A stretch of DNA of 64,000 bases, taken from Zygaena filipendulae. Its lineage: Eukaryota; Arthropoda; Insecta; Lepidoptera; Zygaenidae. Position numbers and translations under genes: made by a program. The stretch lies in contig OU015672.1 in assembly GCA_907165275.2 (NCBI GenBank), forward strand, positions 6,368,501-6,432,500. Direction: 5' to 3'. The notes beneath the pieces were generated by a model. It was not told the DNA's origin, did no database searches, and saw only the letters and a list, made by a program, of their open reading frames with translations. Shown one piece after another: positions 37,800 to 50,458 of this stretch; position 1 is the stretch's first letter, and each line of letters opens with the position of its first letter.

Positions 37800-40256
37800 T
37801 CAGTGAATACCAGGATTGCATAAGCATTGTGCAGGCAACGCCCACAGAAGTCAGGTCAGAGTGATAATAATTTGCATGGCTCCACACCGGGAAGTGTACT
37901 TTATCAATACCATAGACCGTACATCAGGGCAGCTTTCTACATCCAAACTTATCTCACAGTCCAACTTCAACTTTTCTGCTTTTATATTAAAGCAGTGATT
38001 TGGATGAATGTATAGTTTCTCTAGTTGCTTCTAAATAAAGAAGGATGGCCAGATCGGACTCGATACGAAACAATGGTGTCCATATATGATATATATATGA
38101 AAAAAATCCTTATTTTTTAAGATTTTAAAAAACACAAAAAATATCTCTATAAGTAGCCACAAAAAAAAGATATTAATTTATTTTTGTTTTTGTAACTTCT
38201 ACGACATCATGTATGTGGTTTCAGAACGCACCTATTGACGATTCATTTCGCGTATGACATGACTTAGTATTCAAAGACTATAATTATTCACGTTTTTCTT
38301 AATAGTTTTACTAGATAATTATGTAGGCATCAAATCAACAACTGTGTGTGCGTTCTTGTCATAAAAAAAAAATTATTTAGGTTCATAGTAAGTATAAGCA
38401 TTTTGTTCAATTGCGTACATCGGAACGTCATTTGTCTTTGACAAGTTACTAAATCTGTGGTCATCGAACCGCGCCAGTGATTGTCATTAATCATTTGATT
38501 GGCAATTGACATGACACCCGGCAATCACGCATTTTAATCGCTTTACTTGTTGTTCTATTTTGAATTTCCTTTGTCGTTTTTACCTAGGCATTTTTCCGGA
38601 CTGATAACTACCACTTGTGACTACATTATTTCTATGCTAACTACACTTTTAGTTCGGGTAAAATGTAGTTGTTGATTCTAACCTCAAATGTATTGTAGAT
38701 TTTACGATGTTATTTTAAAAAATTGTGGCTATTTAGATATGATTTTTAAACGGGATGGTATTTACAACATAAAAACAAATCAATCTAACTATAGTTTATT
38801 TTGGGACATGAAAAATAAAAGTCAAGTCCAGCTCCTATAGAAATTTTGCCATTGTTCTTTAAGACCAAACTTCATATTATTCGGCAGATGAGCTTCGTTT
38901 TTTATCACTGAGAAAATAAGCTCGTACTGCAACATATTATATATACGTGTATCTCTCCGTGTAATTATCCAATTATAAGTTACACTTCATGTAGGTAAGT
39001 AACTCCAAAAATTTAATTCAATAAGACGCAGTTATTTTCATTATGAACGTTATACATAATGTACTATTGAAATCATTAGGTAATTAATTGCACATTTTAT
39101 CTAATCTAAATTTTTCTAATATAGGAGACAAATTCAAATCCAGATTTTCGGATGTAATCGTTAAAAATCGAAAGGCAAAGGAATACATGCTTATACGGCG
39201 TGTTATAATAATAAATATTCATTTATCTTCACCAGAGGTACATGACATATAGAGAGATAATTTATAACATTCGGTTTTGCTTTAGATTATCAGAATCACC
39301 GCACTCGATTGATTTACAATCACTAATAACTTTCAGAAATCACAAGCAAACGTTTATATTAATACATTCTCACATTACAATGGCCAGTATCAATACACAT
39401 TTCTTAGAAGCCTCCTATAAAGCTAGTTAAATCCAATAAAAAGCCCGCAAGTGCGGTAGCATCCATTCTATAACGCCATAATGCTTTACAAACCCACCAT
39501 ATTTCGCAATCACGTCGCGGGCGGTGTGCGCACGCGCCTCTCTGCAGAAGTATATTATACGCGAACGATTAAATCATAGTATTTGAAATGCTGTAACAAG
39601 CCAATCCAGTCTTTATTACGTATAATATTACGAGTGTGCAAAATAATCATGTTTGAAATGATGCGATCGAGTCTACATCTTCAGTTTAATCCCGAGAGGG
39701 TTGATTTATTTCGATTGTATTCAGTCGGAGGCTATATTTTTTGAATTGCTCCAATTACTTTTCGCACACGGAACCGCAAGATTCACATGTGAATGCTTGA
39801 AAACTGTATGAGCATTGAGCATTCGCACGTGAATTCGCGATTACGTGTGTGAATTTATTTCGAGCGGTTCGAAAATACGGCCCCAGGAAACATTCAATTT
39901 GAAATATACGCGAAGTTTTTTTGGACTGCAAACTAGACAGGGCGAAATATTTCGCACCCATAAATAAATAAATTATTGGAAAAGAAATACAGAAAAATTA
40001 TTTTGATTCAAGATTATTTTTTGCTAAATTGACCGAAATAACAGAACTAATAAAATATTAAAATATACTTTCCTCTTGCCCACAAAACTAACTGCGATTA
40101 CAAAACTATACCAATATTATATTATTATCGAACATGATTCTGAAATTTTAAACATGTATTACCATGAAAATTGTATCCTAAACCAGGGGATTTACCATGT
40201 TGAACTATGGCACAGATCATTGTGTCATTAAGTTTTCTGAAGCTTATCTATAGGTA
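37800..40256. other. Gene-free AT-rich stretch
   Basis: Nothing recognisable on either strand; no repeated family from elsewhere in the window is visible except short T and A runs. May be intron or intergenic. Confidence 0.35.
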
Positions 40257-40527
40257 CTAATATTATAAAGCTGAAGAGTTTGTTTGGTTGTTTGTTTGAT
40301 TAATTTCAAGGAACCATTGGTTCGAATTGAACTTTTTTTTGTGCTGGATAGTCCAGTTGTCGAGGAAGGCTATAGGAGCGGAGCAATAATGAAAAATATT
40401 CCAAAAACGGGAAAATATTCTTTTTGAGAGCATCTATTGCGTACGCTGCGTAAACGGTTACCGTTGAATATATTTTAATAGGTTTTTTCTTCAAATTAAC
40501 GCGAGTGAAACCACGGGGCACAGCTAG
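40257..40527 (+). mobile_element. Helitron-type element with unrelated internal sequence
   Basis: 5' TCTATAGGTACTAATATTAT, 3' GCGAGTGAAACCACGG then CACAGCTAG, flanked by A and T. The central ~180 bases match no other copy in this window, so it may be a captured sequence. Confidence 0.55.
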
Positions 40528-40966
40528 TATATTATATTTATCCAACATGATACCCATCTGGGGCTAGTTACGTTACGCCGTATATTATGCGAAATAATAA
40601 ATAGTCACAAGTATAGATCCGCCATTTTTCTATGCGTGGGCGATGCGGTGCCCATTGTTATGGGCAGCCCATGTTGTGTATTTAATATTCATCTGTTTGC
40701 GTAATACTAGATACTATGTAATGCGATGTGTTTGCACATAAAATTACCATTAAATAGGCACAATCTCAGGTCTAGCTATTTCTTGTTTTTTTTTTCTATT
40801 GAAAAAGTTGTAATATTTGTTTATAAACGACTAACGCTAACGACTAACGCTTGCGATTTCGTTATTGTGTGTTTCCGAATTGCCTCGGGAACTCCTTGTA
40901 TATCGAAATGAAAACATTAGTGGGATTTTATTAAAACTATCCAGTAGCCTAGTAGACAGTGAATGC

Positions 40967-41193
40967 ATTTACCAGGGGCGCAGAGGTCAGTGAGAGTAAA
41001 TGGATGCCTTCAATGTTCAGACCTAATTTGACTAACAATAAAAACTAATGTGAAATGCTGCCCTATTTACCAGGGGCGCAGAGGTCAGTGAGAGTAAATG
41101 GATGCCTCGTCGGTAATTCCCAACGTAATTTTTTTACATCAATGTTCAGACCTAATTTGACTAACAATAAAAACTAATATGAAACACTGCCCT
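40967..41193 (+). repeat. Recent tandem duplication, ~98-base unit
   Basis: Unit 1 (40967-41064) and unit 2 (41065-41193) both start ATTTACCAGGGGCGCAGAGG and contain TCAGACCTAATTTGACTAAC. They are nearly identical except that unit 2 has ~31 extra bases (CGTCGGTAATTCCCAACG then AATTTTTTTACAT). A third ATTTAC follows. Confidence 0.75.
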
Positions 41194-41334
41194 ATTTACA
41201 GATCCTGAACCGCATAAATTACCAATAGCTGTCAACCACGTAGCCATTCCTTTTTTATCTCTTTTTTATATATTTTATCCCGCGTGGACAAATGTTTTCG
41301 ATAAAAAAGCCATGTTTTTATACAATCTTTATTT

Positions 41335-41490
41335 CATTTGGTCACGGCATCACGCGCAAAGGGCTGGATCGATCACCGTTAAATTTAGCACACACGTTTT
41401 CAGGGGTACAGAGATACAGGGTACTTTTTATTCCAGAATTCACGAGGGATCTCCAAAATTACCGCGGGCAAAACCTCCAGGGACAGCTAG
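41335..41490 (+). mobile_element. Helitron group B 3' part
   Basis: Contains GGTCACGGCATCACGCG, TCAGGGGTACAGAG, TACCGCGGGCAAAACC and a terminal CTAG at 41487. The 5' end is diverged. A SINE begins about 20 bases downstream. Confidence 0.5.
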
Positions 41491-41508
41491 TCACCAATAA
41501 ACTCGTCA

Positions 41509-41866
41509 TTTTTTTTTTTACTCAGAGGGCAAACGGGCAAGTGGTACACCTGATGGTAAGTGATTACCGCCGCCCATGGACATCTGCAACACCAGGAGGC
41601 ATGCAGGTGCGTTGCCGACCTGGAATGGGGATGGGAACTGGCTTTCAAGTGGGGCTGCCGGAACACACCGTTAGGCGCTTGGCGACAGATTTGCAACTTG
41701 AAGGTGGTAGCTAGCCAGCCGGGCACTAGAGAGCGCCCTACCACCATGCTATGGTTTCCTCACGATGTTTTCCTTCACCGACAGCCCAAGCTCATTGTTA
41801 GGGTTTGAACCTACACCTTGCGGCGTTTAATCCGAACGCACTAACCACTGAGCTATCATCGCTGTA
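41509..41866 (-). mobile_element. tRNA-derived SINE
   Basis: On the - strand the head carries an A box (TAGCTCAGTGG, 41845-41855) and a B box (GGTTCAAACCC, 41801-41811) spaced as in a tRNA, the body includes CACTTGCCCGTTTGCCC, and the end is a poly-A of about nine (41511-41519 as T). It is about 355 bp. The A and B boxes are pol III promoter elements. The head does not fold as a working tRNA over its full length. Confidence 0.75.
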
Positions 41867-42204
41867 AAACACACTAATGACCTAAATAGTCCTATCTCGA
41901 ATCCGGTACCCTATGCATCCGGGCGAGCCCAGTATTTATTGGGCATAACCACACCAATACTCTATCACTATTGACACAGAGTTATCGGACAGATAGTGCA
42001 AACTTGACTTATCTGCCTTGAACCTTAAGCAACGGCTAACGGTTGTTCACTACGCTGTACCTTTCACTGTTGTTACATGCATTGGAACGTACGTAACTGA
42101 GCTCGTTCGGAAATGTAGAGACACTTCCAAGGAAGTTATGATGTACGGGTATAATGCAGAAAATATTAGGTTGACAAGGTGTTCGTATTACATAAGTAGT
42201 GTAC

Positions 42205-42330
42205 ATAATTTATTTATTTATTTAATCCTTTATTGCACATAAAATAACAATGTTACAGTACCTAAAGAAAAGGAGAAAGCAAATGGCGGTCTTATTGCAT
42301 AGTTGCGATCTCTTCCAGACAACCAATTAT
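42205..42330 (-). mobile_element. LINE 3' end, reverse orientation, AAAT tail
   Basis: On the - strand GTGCAATAAAGGATTAAAT ends in AAATAAATAAAT. Upstream sequence shows no domain. Confidence 0.4.
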
Positions 42331-42885
42331 GCGAAAGGACAAACAAAAATACATCGACACCGTCATAGAAAGTGCTTTTGTATAACATTACATTGTACCA
42401 GGAACACAGAAAATGGTGGCTTGTTCACACGTTGATAGATAAGTAATTGTTACGGTTATGTTACCTCGGTTAATTTCCCTGCAGTGAAAACACCCGGATG
42501 TAGCGCTGATAGTACTATCTAGTACCCATTTGCTTTTATGGCAGCCTAGTTTAGGTATGTTAGGACGACGCAACGTTCTGTTTGTCCTAGTTTTTACCAT
42601 CGTTTCCTGCTGGGGTAGTAATGTAATAATTTTCCATTCATTTTAAATTCGAAAAACAAGCTTCAGCCGTTATTGTCCCTTCGAAAATGTTTATGTAACA
42701 TAGTGAAAATTTTTAATTCCATTATTGTCGACGTATTTTTGAAACTACAAATAGATGTGTTTTTTAAGACATAAATACCGTTAATATGCCGGGAAAAACA
42801 ATTTCTTTCAGTATTCAAAACTGTACTAATTTGACTTTGAATTTTAATTAAAGAAATGTTATGTTATAACCTACTGTTTTATTTC

Positions 42886-43031
42886 CTCGCAATCGAAGTG
42901 AAAAGCAGAGTTTATAACTTGTCCACAAAACCATTTTATCCTCGACATTACTATCAGCCCTTGCCTTCGGCTCGAGCTGCTAAAAGTCTCGGATAAAAAT
43001 GGTTCTTTTTGTGCACTTGTTGTAAAATCTA
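42886..43031. mobile_element. Foldback element with CCTTCGGCTCGAG centre
   Basis: ACAAAACCATTTTATCCTCG on the left pairs with the reverse complement of CGGATAAAAATGGTTC and TTTTTGTGCACTTG on the right. The middle is CCCTTGCCTTCGGCTCGAGC. Confidence 0.5.
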
Positions 43032-43099
43032 CAAAAGCTGCCTCTGCAAAATTGAACGGTGGTCGGTTCAGCCGTGACAAAGGGAAATAGGAATTCATT

Positions 43100-44970
43100 T
43101 TTATATAGATTTTTATTTACATTTATAGAACCAGTTTTATTCGAATGCATTAAAATTTTTAAATACCTTAAAGAATTCAACTAGTTTTTAATCAGTCAAC
43201 CGTTAAACAGTCTTTTTGAAATAACCGCTACTTATTTAGTTGATTTCTGGTACGATGATAACAATCAATAACAAAAAGAAAACAATGAAGCTGTATAACA
43301 AATTCGCTGGTCAGAGCTTCGTACCGCCATCTTCCATCGAAGATAGTTCGATAACGCATAAACTATTTTCATTTTGATTTTCATAATCAAAAACGGTAAA
43401 ATTTGTTTTTCGTGATGTTGACTTGAATTTACTCACAATCTAGGTAGTCTACGTATAATGTCGCATGTCGCTACAAACTATGTAACATACGTGTCTGTCT
43501 GTTGGGCTTTCCCATCAGCACTGCTAAATTAGTCATTGGGTTATGATGCGGTTTTTTCGATCTATTGAAGAATGTCTTCTTTTTCCGATTTTGAATGAGG
43601 CTTTAGACTTTGCTTAATAACTTCTCAAATTTAAACAAGGCAGATATGATTCTAAAACTGTACTTTTTTTAAAAAGGTATAAAATACGTTTTTTTTAACG
43701 AGACTTATTTTGTTTTGAATTTCTTTATAAGTAACGTATTCTTGTCGATGGGTGCAGTTTATTTAAAGTCGGTCCATACCTATTACATTATCAATAAGTG
43801 GTTCTTCACAAAACTTCGATACAAATCTACGTGTAGCGCTAGATTCAATTGTCGTTGTTATCTCGATGGAGACGAAGCGGGCGCGGGTTCGATGCCCGGT
43901 TGAACACAACTATCCGGATCTGTGATAATCAACGGTCGCGGTCGCGTCATAGCAGTGTTTTCTATTTGCTTCGAATACTTTTTAACCGACTGCAAAAAAG
44001 AAGGGGTTATAATATGTTCGGCTGTATGTGTCCTTTTTTAAATTGAAAGTGAACGAAGAGATCGGGGGATTCATTCGCATCAATTTTGAAATTCCCGCAA
44101 TAACTCTGTATATATAATTTATTGTAATTGAAAAACCTACACAGTACACACAAATGAACCAATGAAAGAATGAACTCCAAAATTGCAATTTTGTGAAAAT
44201 GAGCAAGCAATTCTTCCTGCACTCATGTATAAGGTTAATAGTTCGCAATCAACAAAAGTGATCGATGTTGTTGTTTTGATGACGGTTGTCCCTTTCTTAT
44301 GCTCATGATTCGGACTTTTTTTGCAGAGTTTAAGAGTAGCCTTAAAAGATCAGATTATAGCAAAATCAGAAGTTGAAAGAATTTTCAGTTAAAGGCGGCG
44401 GAAGGTGTGGGCGTCGTGGGCTTCTATACGGCCTCGCGACCAAAACTCGCCACTCAAAGAGTTCGAAGACATCCCTTGGGGTGCCGCTTGCCGGTATCCG
44501 GTAACACGCAAATCATCGACAAGTACCTACTGCTTGCGGAAAACCGGCCAGAAACTCTGATGTCAAACTATCGATTTTGTCGAAAAAATAAAAGATCGAA
44601 TGCTAATTTGCGTTTTACAAAAAAAAAATATAAAGAACTAGCCTATAAGAACTTTTGCTCACTCTATTACAACATTAAATATTTACAACTGCTTTTTAGT
44701 TCTTTTTTTTTTCAACTATTTTAATTTATTTGTTTCATAATTTAATAAGTCACATATCTTCAGGAATGCGACTTTACGTAATCTCTAATAAAAGTTAATT
44801 ATTTGTTACGTCGTTTAGCGAGGCAGTGACACTGAGATGATCTCAAAGTCGTTGAAATCAGAGCGTGACGGTCATGCTAGCCGAAAACGGCGTCTCAAGC
44901 CCAACCCAGCCGCTGGTGGCTTGATTTCGTTACGGTTTTGTCGAGCATCCTAAGCTGTGAAAAGCTTATT
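43100..44970. other. No gene recognised
   Basis: A B-box-like GCGGGTTCGATGCCCG at about 43885 hints at a decayed SINE. A slightly GC-richer patch at 44395-44560 has an open frame on the + strand without a known domain. Otherwise AT-rich filler. Confidence 0.3.
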
Positions 44971-44977
44971 TCAAAAC

Positions 44978-45165
44978 TGACCCCCGCGGTTTCACCCACG
45001 GTGATTTAGGAGTACCCGAGGGAATTACAGGATAAAATATAGATACAAGCCTTCCTCATGGACCACTCTATCGATTGGTGAAAGCCTCATAAAAATCCGT
45101 TGCGTAGTTTTAAAGATCTAAGCATACATACAGACAGACTTTTTTTATACCATGTAATGAAGATC
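44978..45165 (-). mobile_element. Helitron-type remnant
   Basis: CCCCGCGGTTTCACCCACGG at the left without the CTAG, then GGGATAAAAT-type blocks, CATACAGACAGAC and a degraded right end. Similar short remnants of only the shared 3' end lie near 32124, 35053 and 49566. Confidence 0.4.
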
Positions 45166-45796
45166 CATGGAATTCTCGTTCAATCTTTCACCTAGTTTAA
45201 TAAACATTAAACTATGTTTTCAGACGAATCAGGAAGTAGAAAAAAACAACTGAAATCCAGGATTCCCAAGGTAATTTCTGAAACCACTGAAAGTGACGTT
45301 TTTTTACGTTTGGTAATGAAATGACCGCTTATTACCAGGCTAACATAACTAACAAGAACATTACGTGTAAATTAAGTAACAATAACGACTACCAACGAGG
45401 TGTGTAAACTTGTTATTGTAATATATTTTTCACACCACATGCTCGACAATGCCGAATTAAATGTCATGTAAACCTTACCGAAAGCAAGACATTATATCTC
45501 TTGGCTTTAGCCGGGTTATAATGTTCTATTGAATTTCATTATAACCCGCTGGTCAATAATGTGATTTTCACTTTCATAATTCTTATTGCTATGTCCATAA
45601 CGTCTCATTTCGCTAAACAGAATGTGTTCTCAGCGGGCGCGGCCAACTCGATTTTCGAAGACCGAAGCCGTGGCCCACTAGATTCGCAGTGAGACGAACT
45701 TCATTTGTTTGTCAAATCGAGTAGGCCACGCCAGCTGAAAGAAGTGGCTATATAGGATCTACTAAGCCTGGTTTTTATTGTCTCGCATTATGTGAG

Positions 45797-46024
45797 AAAA
45801 GTAGAGTATACACCACAGGGATAAAACTGTTTTTTTCTTGGGCGCTTGAATCCCTCACTGCACTCAGGACTCAATCTTAATTCCCTCCCTTTGGTCGGGA
45901 ATTAACTTATAACACCCTCGCTGCGCTCGGGAGTTAAATTTGGAGTCCTTCGTTATGTTCAGGATTCAATGTAGCGCCCGTGACATAAAACAGTGCTTTA
46001 TCCCCTTGGTGTATAATCTACTAT
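45797..46024. mobile_element. Foldback element with CTCGCTGCGCTCGGG-type centre
   Basis: Outer arms GTAGAGTATACACCACAGGG and, reversed, GTAGATTATACACCAAGGGG, then GATAAAACTGTTTT against its partner. The interior holds several short imperfect repeats: TCACTGCACTCAGGA, CCTCGCTGCGCTCGGGA, CTTCGTTATGTTCAGGA. Confidence 0.55.
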
Positions 46025-47230
46025 TAATAACTTCATATTTCCCGTCGTTAATGTTGCAACAATGAACAAAACCTTAATTTGCGACTAAATAGACTGTTAA
46101 ATAAGATCGTGTGCGTTCATCGAAAATTATCATTATTTTGTCAGTGATAAAGTGCAAAATGATCTGATAGCTATCGAAAACAAAGGCAAAACGGCACAAG
46201 GTTCTGAAAAAACTCATTTTGAAGGAAACGTGTGTACCTACTTCAAATGATTTGAACGATTTCCTCATTTGCAATGTATAATGAAAAAAAAAAACTGTTG
46301 TAGTTGTGGAGCTAGATATTATCGTACAGAAGAGAAATAAACAGGAGATTTGCTATGTGATTATTAAGGTTATAACGTCTGATAAGCAACGCATCTGAAT
46401 TTAAAATGAGAATGTACTTGTTTCTCTTTGCCCCTGCTGGGACAGGCAAGGGCTGTTGAAACATACAGCCAAGTCTGAGATTTATACATAGAAAACGTTT
46501 TTTTCTTCTTTTTAGGCATTACCCATAGGGTAAAACAGGACCCTATTACTAAGACTTACTAAGACTGTCCTGTCCGTCCATCCGTCTGTCTGTCTGTCCG
46601 TCTATCACCAGGCTCCGTCTGTCTTATGAACCGTGATAGCTGTTAGACAGTCGAAATTTTCACAGATGAAGTATTTCTGTGGCCGCTATAACAACAAACT
46701 CAAAAATATCGATAAAAATAAATATTTAAGGGGGCTCCCATACAACAAACGTGATTTTTTTGCCGTTTTTATAGATAATAATGGTACGGAACGGTATTTC
46801 CTTTAACGGAAGATTTCCAAAAGGGTTTTGAGGAAGTATACACTTAGCTGAATTTAAAGTTTCGTAAAATATAATTAACACTTCTAGTTATAAACGTAGC
46901 AGCTTGTTGATGGTTAATAACAAGTATACACTTGTATAAACAATATTTATGTAGAGGTAAAATATGTTTCACGAATATGTAGTTGGTAAAAAACATATAA
47001 GTACGTATATAAGCCGTTCCCCGCTGTTTCACCCGCATTATTTAATAAATAGTACCCTTTGCCCATCTATAGAGTTTCATGACGTTCGGTTAGTGGTTAG
47101 CTTTTTATGCCGGAATTTCCGCGTGAACTCCGACCTTAATTTAAACCGCATGGAACAGGCAGTAATAATATGAGATTAATTAGTAGTCAGGATAAGATAT
47201 GTACAAGTAGTTAAAGCTTGTTTATGTAGG

Positions 47231-47715
47231 TGTGTGAGGACAATGGGCATGTCCGGGGTCCCGTTACGGGGTATAAAAATCAAAATTCTAAAGTATTTAG
47301 TCGATCAGTTACTAAAGAAAATAATATAGGTATAAGGCATACATGTTTATTGCTTTTTCAAATTATATTGAAAAAACACTTAGATGAAACGCATTAAAGT
47401 TGAGTGGGAATTCTCGTAACGTCATAACTAAGTCATAACTAAGAATTTAACCAATGTACCGCATCCGTACTAATATTATAAATGCGAAAGTGAGTTTGTT
47501 TGTTTATTTGTTTGTTACGCTTTCACGCTTTAACGGCTAACCGATCGTCATGAAATTTAGTATACACGTCGTCGGGTATACAGAGAACGATATAGGGTAC
47601 TTTTTATCCCGGAATCGCCGCGGGAACCCCGAAATTACCGCGGGTTAAAGTACGGGAAAAAGCTAGTACTATATGAATAATCTACAAGACGGACTGCAAA
47701 TTAAAATTTAGTCAT
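47231..47715. mobile_element. Diverged copy of the ~320-bp TIR element split by a Helitron
   Basis: Left part GGGCATGTCCGGGG through AACGCATTAAAGTTGAG; right part AATAATCTACAAGACGGACT and TTTAGTCAT after the Helitron at 47464-47666. More diverged than the copies at 37.3 and 53.0 kb. Confidence 0.5.
47464..47666 (+). mobile_element. Non-autonomous Helitron, group B, inserted in a TIR element
   Basis: TCCGTACTAATATTATAAAT to AAAAAGCTAG, flanked by A and T. It splits a diverged copy of the TIR element found at 37293 and 52989. Confidence 0.7.
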
Positions 47716-48175
47716 CTAGCTCATTTACGATTTGCACAGTTCACTAAAGGTGTGACACACGTACGTATAGTAAGGAGCCTGGCATTTATGTGGTCGACAA
47801 TACAACAATTAGCGAATTAGCATAGAATGGTGACATACGCGCTCTAAGCCTGGCAGTTGATGGCTATTTCATTGCCTAATTGACATGCCCAAGGATCGCT
47901 CGTCTAGTATCGAATCGGTTCTTCGCCATGTGAAGTAGCTATACCCGAAAAGGTTTTGGAATATCCTTTTTTTTAATTACCTATAATTTTTTTTATAATG
48001 ATGTAATAAGTAACCACTCTAGAATTTTAGAACTCTCTGGGTAATAAATACATTTTTTCCGGAATGGTCTCTTGACAAGCATAACATGATGATCGGTTGA
48101 GCGTTGTGAAAACGTGACAAACAAACAAACTCACTTTTGCATTTAGGTATTTGTAATTGATATTAGTAGTCTAAT

Positions 48176-48487
48176 TAGTAACTGTTCCCCGCGGTTTCAC
48201 CCGCGGTAATTTCGGAGTTCACGCGGGAATTCCGGGATAAAAGTACCCTATATCTTTGTATGTACCCCTGACAACGTGTAGTATGCAAAATGTCATGCAG
48301 GTTCAACCGACCTAAATTTCGGAGTTCCCGAGGGAATTCCGGGATGGAAAGTACCCTATGTCCTTCTCTGTACCTCTGATAACTTGAATGCAAAATTTCA
48401 TGATGATCGGTTGAGCCCTTAAGGCGTGAAAGCGTAACAGACAGACAGACAGACAGAGTTACTTTCGCATTTATAATATTAGTAGGA
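48176..48487 (-). mobile_element. Helitron group B with duplicated 3' module
   Basis: The left end ACTGTTCCCCGCGG and right end ATAATATTAGTAGGA delimit it. The block with CGGAGTTC, GGGAATTCCGGGAT and GTACCCTAT occurs twice (about 48210 and 48318). GACA repeat near the right end. Confidence 0.6.
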
Positions 48488-48505
48488 ATAACAGATATAA
48501 GTAAG

Positions 48506-48636
48506 TCCTTACTATATAAATGCGAAAGTGAGTTTGTTTGTTACGCTACGTTGTCAGAAAAGGACAAGAACTTTTGATCTCGGAATTCATACGGGAACTC
48601 TGAAATTATCGTGGGTGAAACCTTGGGAATAGCTAG
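48506..48636 (+). mobile_element. Helitron group B, short copy
   Basis: TCCTTACTATATAAATGCGA to GGGAATAGCTAG, next base T. It stands back to back with the element at 48176-48487, 18 bases away. Confidence 0.6.
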
Positions 48637-48656
48637 TACAAGTGATAATAACTTAC

Positions 48657-49016
48657 TTTTTCATTACTCATACTCGGAAAGTAGGTCTGAAGTTGCCTGA
48701 GAAGCGGGTTGAAAGTAACCATTTTCAGCCCTAGGGAGAATCGCTTTCAACTGACAACTGTCAAATTATTAAAAAAAAACTAGGTCTATTTTCACATTTC
48801 TATTGAACCATGTTCCAACTTTCTATACAGCCAGCGCCATGTAAAATTGAAATAACGTAAAGTTTAAGTAGGTATTAATTAAAATAAAATTCACTCACTT
48901 TTTCTTAAGCTAATTCCTATTTTTATTTTGATTTTCCTTGCATTCATAATGAAAAGCACAGTGTTATCCTCGGGATGTGTTATTACTTTCACCCCTAGGA
49001 TAACAATGTACTATTA
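48657..49016. repeat. Dispersed repeat, copy 2, without hairpin centre
   Basis: Same sequence as 35460-36066 but with a single TTCACTCAC block and with the GC-rich hairpin replaced by GGGATGTGTTATTAC. Flanks still read GTGTTATCCTCGGG and CACCCCTAGGATAACAATG. Confidence 0.65.
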
Positions 49017-50084
49017 CGTAATACGTTGTTTAGGAATCATAGTAACGAGTTGGTGGGTTTGATGCATATTGTTACAAATGTCCATAGTAGATATACCTAT
49101 TATATTGGGCACTGGTAATAATTGTCGAATTCCTCTTCGTGGCCGATTTAACGGTATCACAATCTATTTCATTGGCTGTATACAAAAAACAAAATTATCG
49201 ATGCATTAAACACAAAATATTCCAAAAGATTAGATCCCCTGACCCACAAGTCACGACGTGCCTTCGTTGCGCGGCAACTTGCCATGTTGCGTAATAAAAG
49301 GGCGAATAATCGAACAGCGTATAGTGGTATCGATAGAACCTGTTTCGCATCGAGTCATTTGCTCGATATTGGCGCCGTGACACCACGGGTTACGCTCCTA
49401 TCTCGCACTAGCTTAGGCCGCGACTCTAATACATTCATGAAGTCCCACTAAAAATTGTAACTCAATTACGATTCAGGTACGTCGTGATCATGAGAAATGA
49501 AACAATAAAAAAAAATCCGGTCACAAAGTAGACAGTGTATTATAACCTACAGTTTTATAAGAAACTAGCCGTGCCCCACGGTTTCACCCGCGTGAGTTTC
49601 GGAATTCTTGCAGGAACTCCAAAGCACTGATGTGTTTAAACTTGATACTAAAAAGTTTAAACAAAAGTAAGGAACGGCCAATTTTGGCTGTTGAAAATAA
49701 TTAAACTCTTTTTTATTAGGTTGCAACACTGCAGAGTTTTCATTAAAAGATAGTATTTATTATATACACGATTTCACATCGAATCACATCTATTCCGTAT
49801 CTAGGTTTTCGTACAAAGACATAATGCAAAAGACAACATAGATAATGTAAACAATCAATCATTAACGAAGAGAACACTATAATCGTTAACCACAAAGTCT
49901 GTATATACGGCAGTATTAACCCAAATTAAATGGACAATTTTTCGCATTTTGTCTTTAAACTGTTTATTGACATACTGTTCAAAGAAAAAGACAAGAGAAT
50001 TATCTTCAAAGACTAGTAATATCTTGCCAAATGTTACATCTTAGATGTGATTTCTATAGTGGATGGCGGTAGTTCCACCACTGT

Positions 50085-50290
50085 AGAGGCCTTAACAATT
50101 TGCTAGCCCCAGCACATCCAACAGCACCGACAACACGGTGTGTCCCACATCGGTCCCCATTAGTCCCTCATTCCTCCGGCTCGGGCGACGACGTACCGCG
50201 CCAGGCCACTTCGCCTGTCACCGACAGTTTCGAGTAACGGTGCCCAGAGTCTATATTTGCCCGATACAATATGTACAGTTCATGGTCAGG
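50085..50290. other. GC-rich island, possible terminal exon, strand undecided
   Basis: About 200 bases of balanced composition in AT-rich surroundings. On the - strand, after AAATATAG, a frame reads SGHRYSKLSVTGEVAWRGTS then SPEPEE and stop. On the + strand, after TAGCCCCAG, a frame reads HPTAPTTRCVPHRSPLVPHS, later SPVTDSFE and stop. Either could be a last coding exon; neither is recognised, and it could be transposon-derived. Confidence 0.25.
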
Positions 50291-50458
50291 GTTGCCAGTT
50301 ATGGAAATCTAAGTGACTGTTTGTTATGTCAAAATAACAGTTTTTTTTGTTAAATGCATGTAAAAGTATTTTAGCGGTTTTTATACAAACACAACAATAT
50401 ACATTTTTGTCTATATGTCTGTTTGTTCTGACTAACTCAGTCTACTTTTGGACGCAGA

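Noticed and set aside
37816..38015. Overlapping 60- and 62-residue frames as a small gene
   Set aside because: Low similarity to anything recognisable, no splice or polyadenylation context, and overlapping frames suggest chance.
41800..41866. A functional tRNA gene on the - strand
   Set aside because: A and B boxes are present, but the sequence continues into a SINE body with a poly-A tail and the cloverleaf arms do not pair well.
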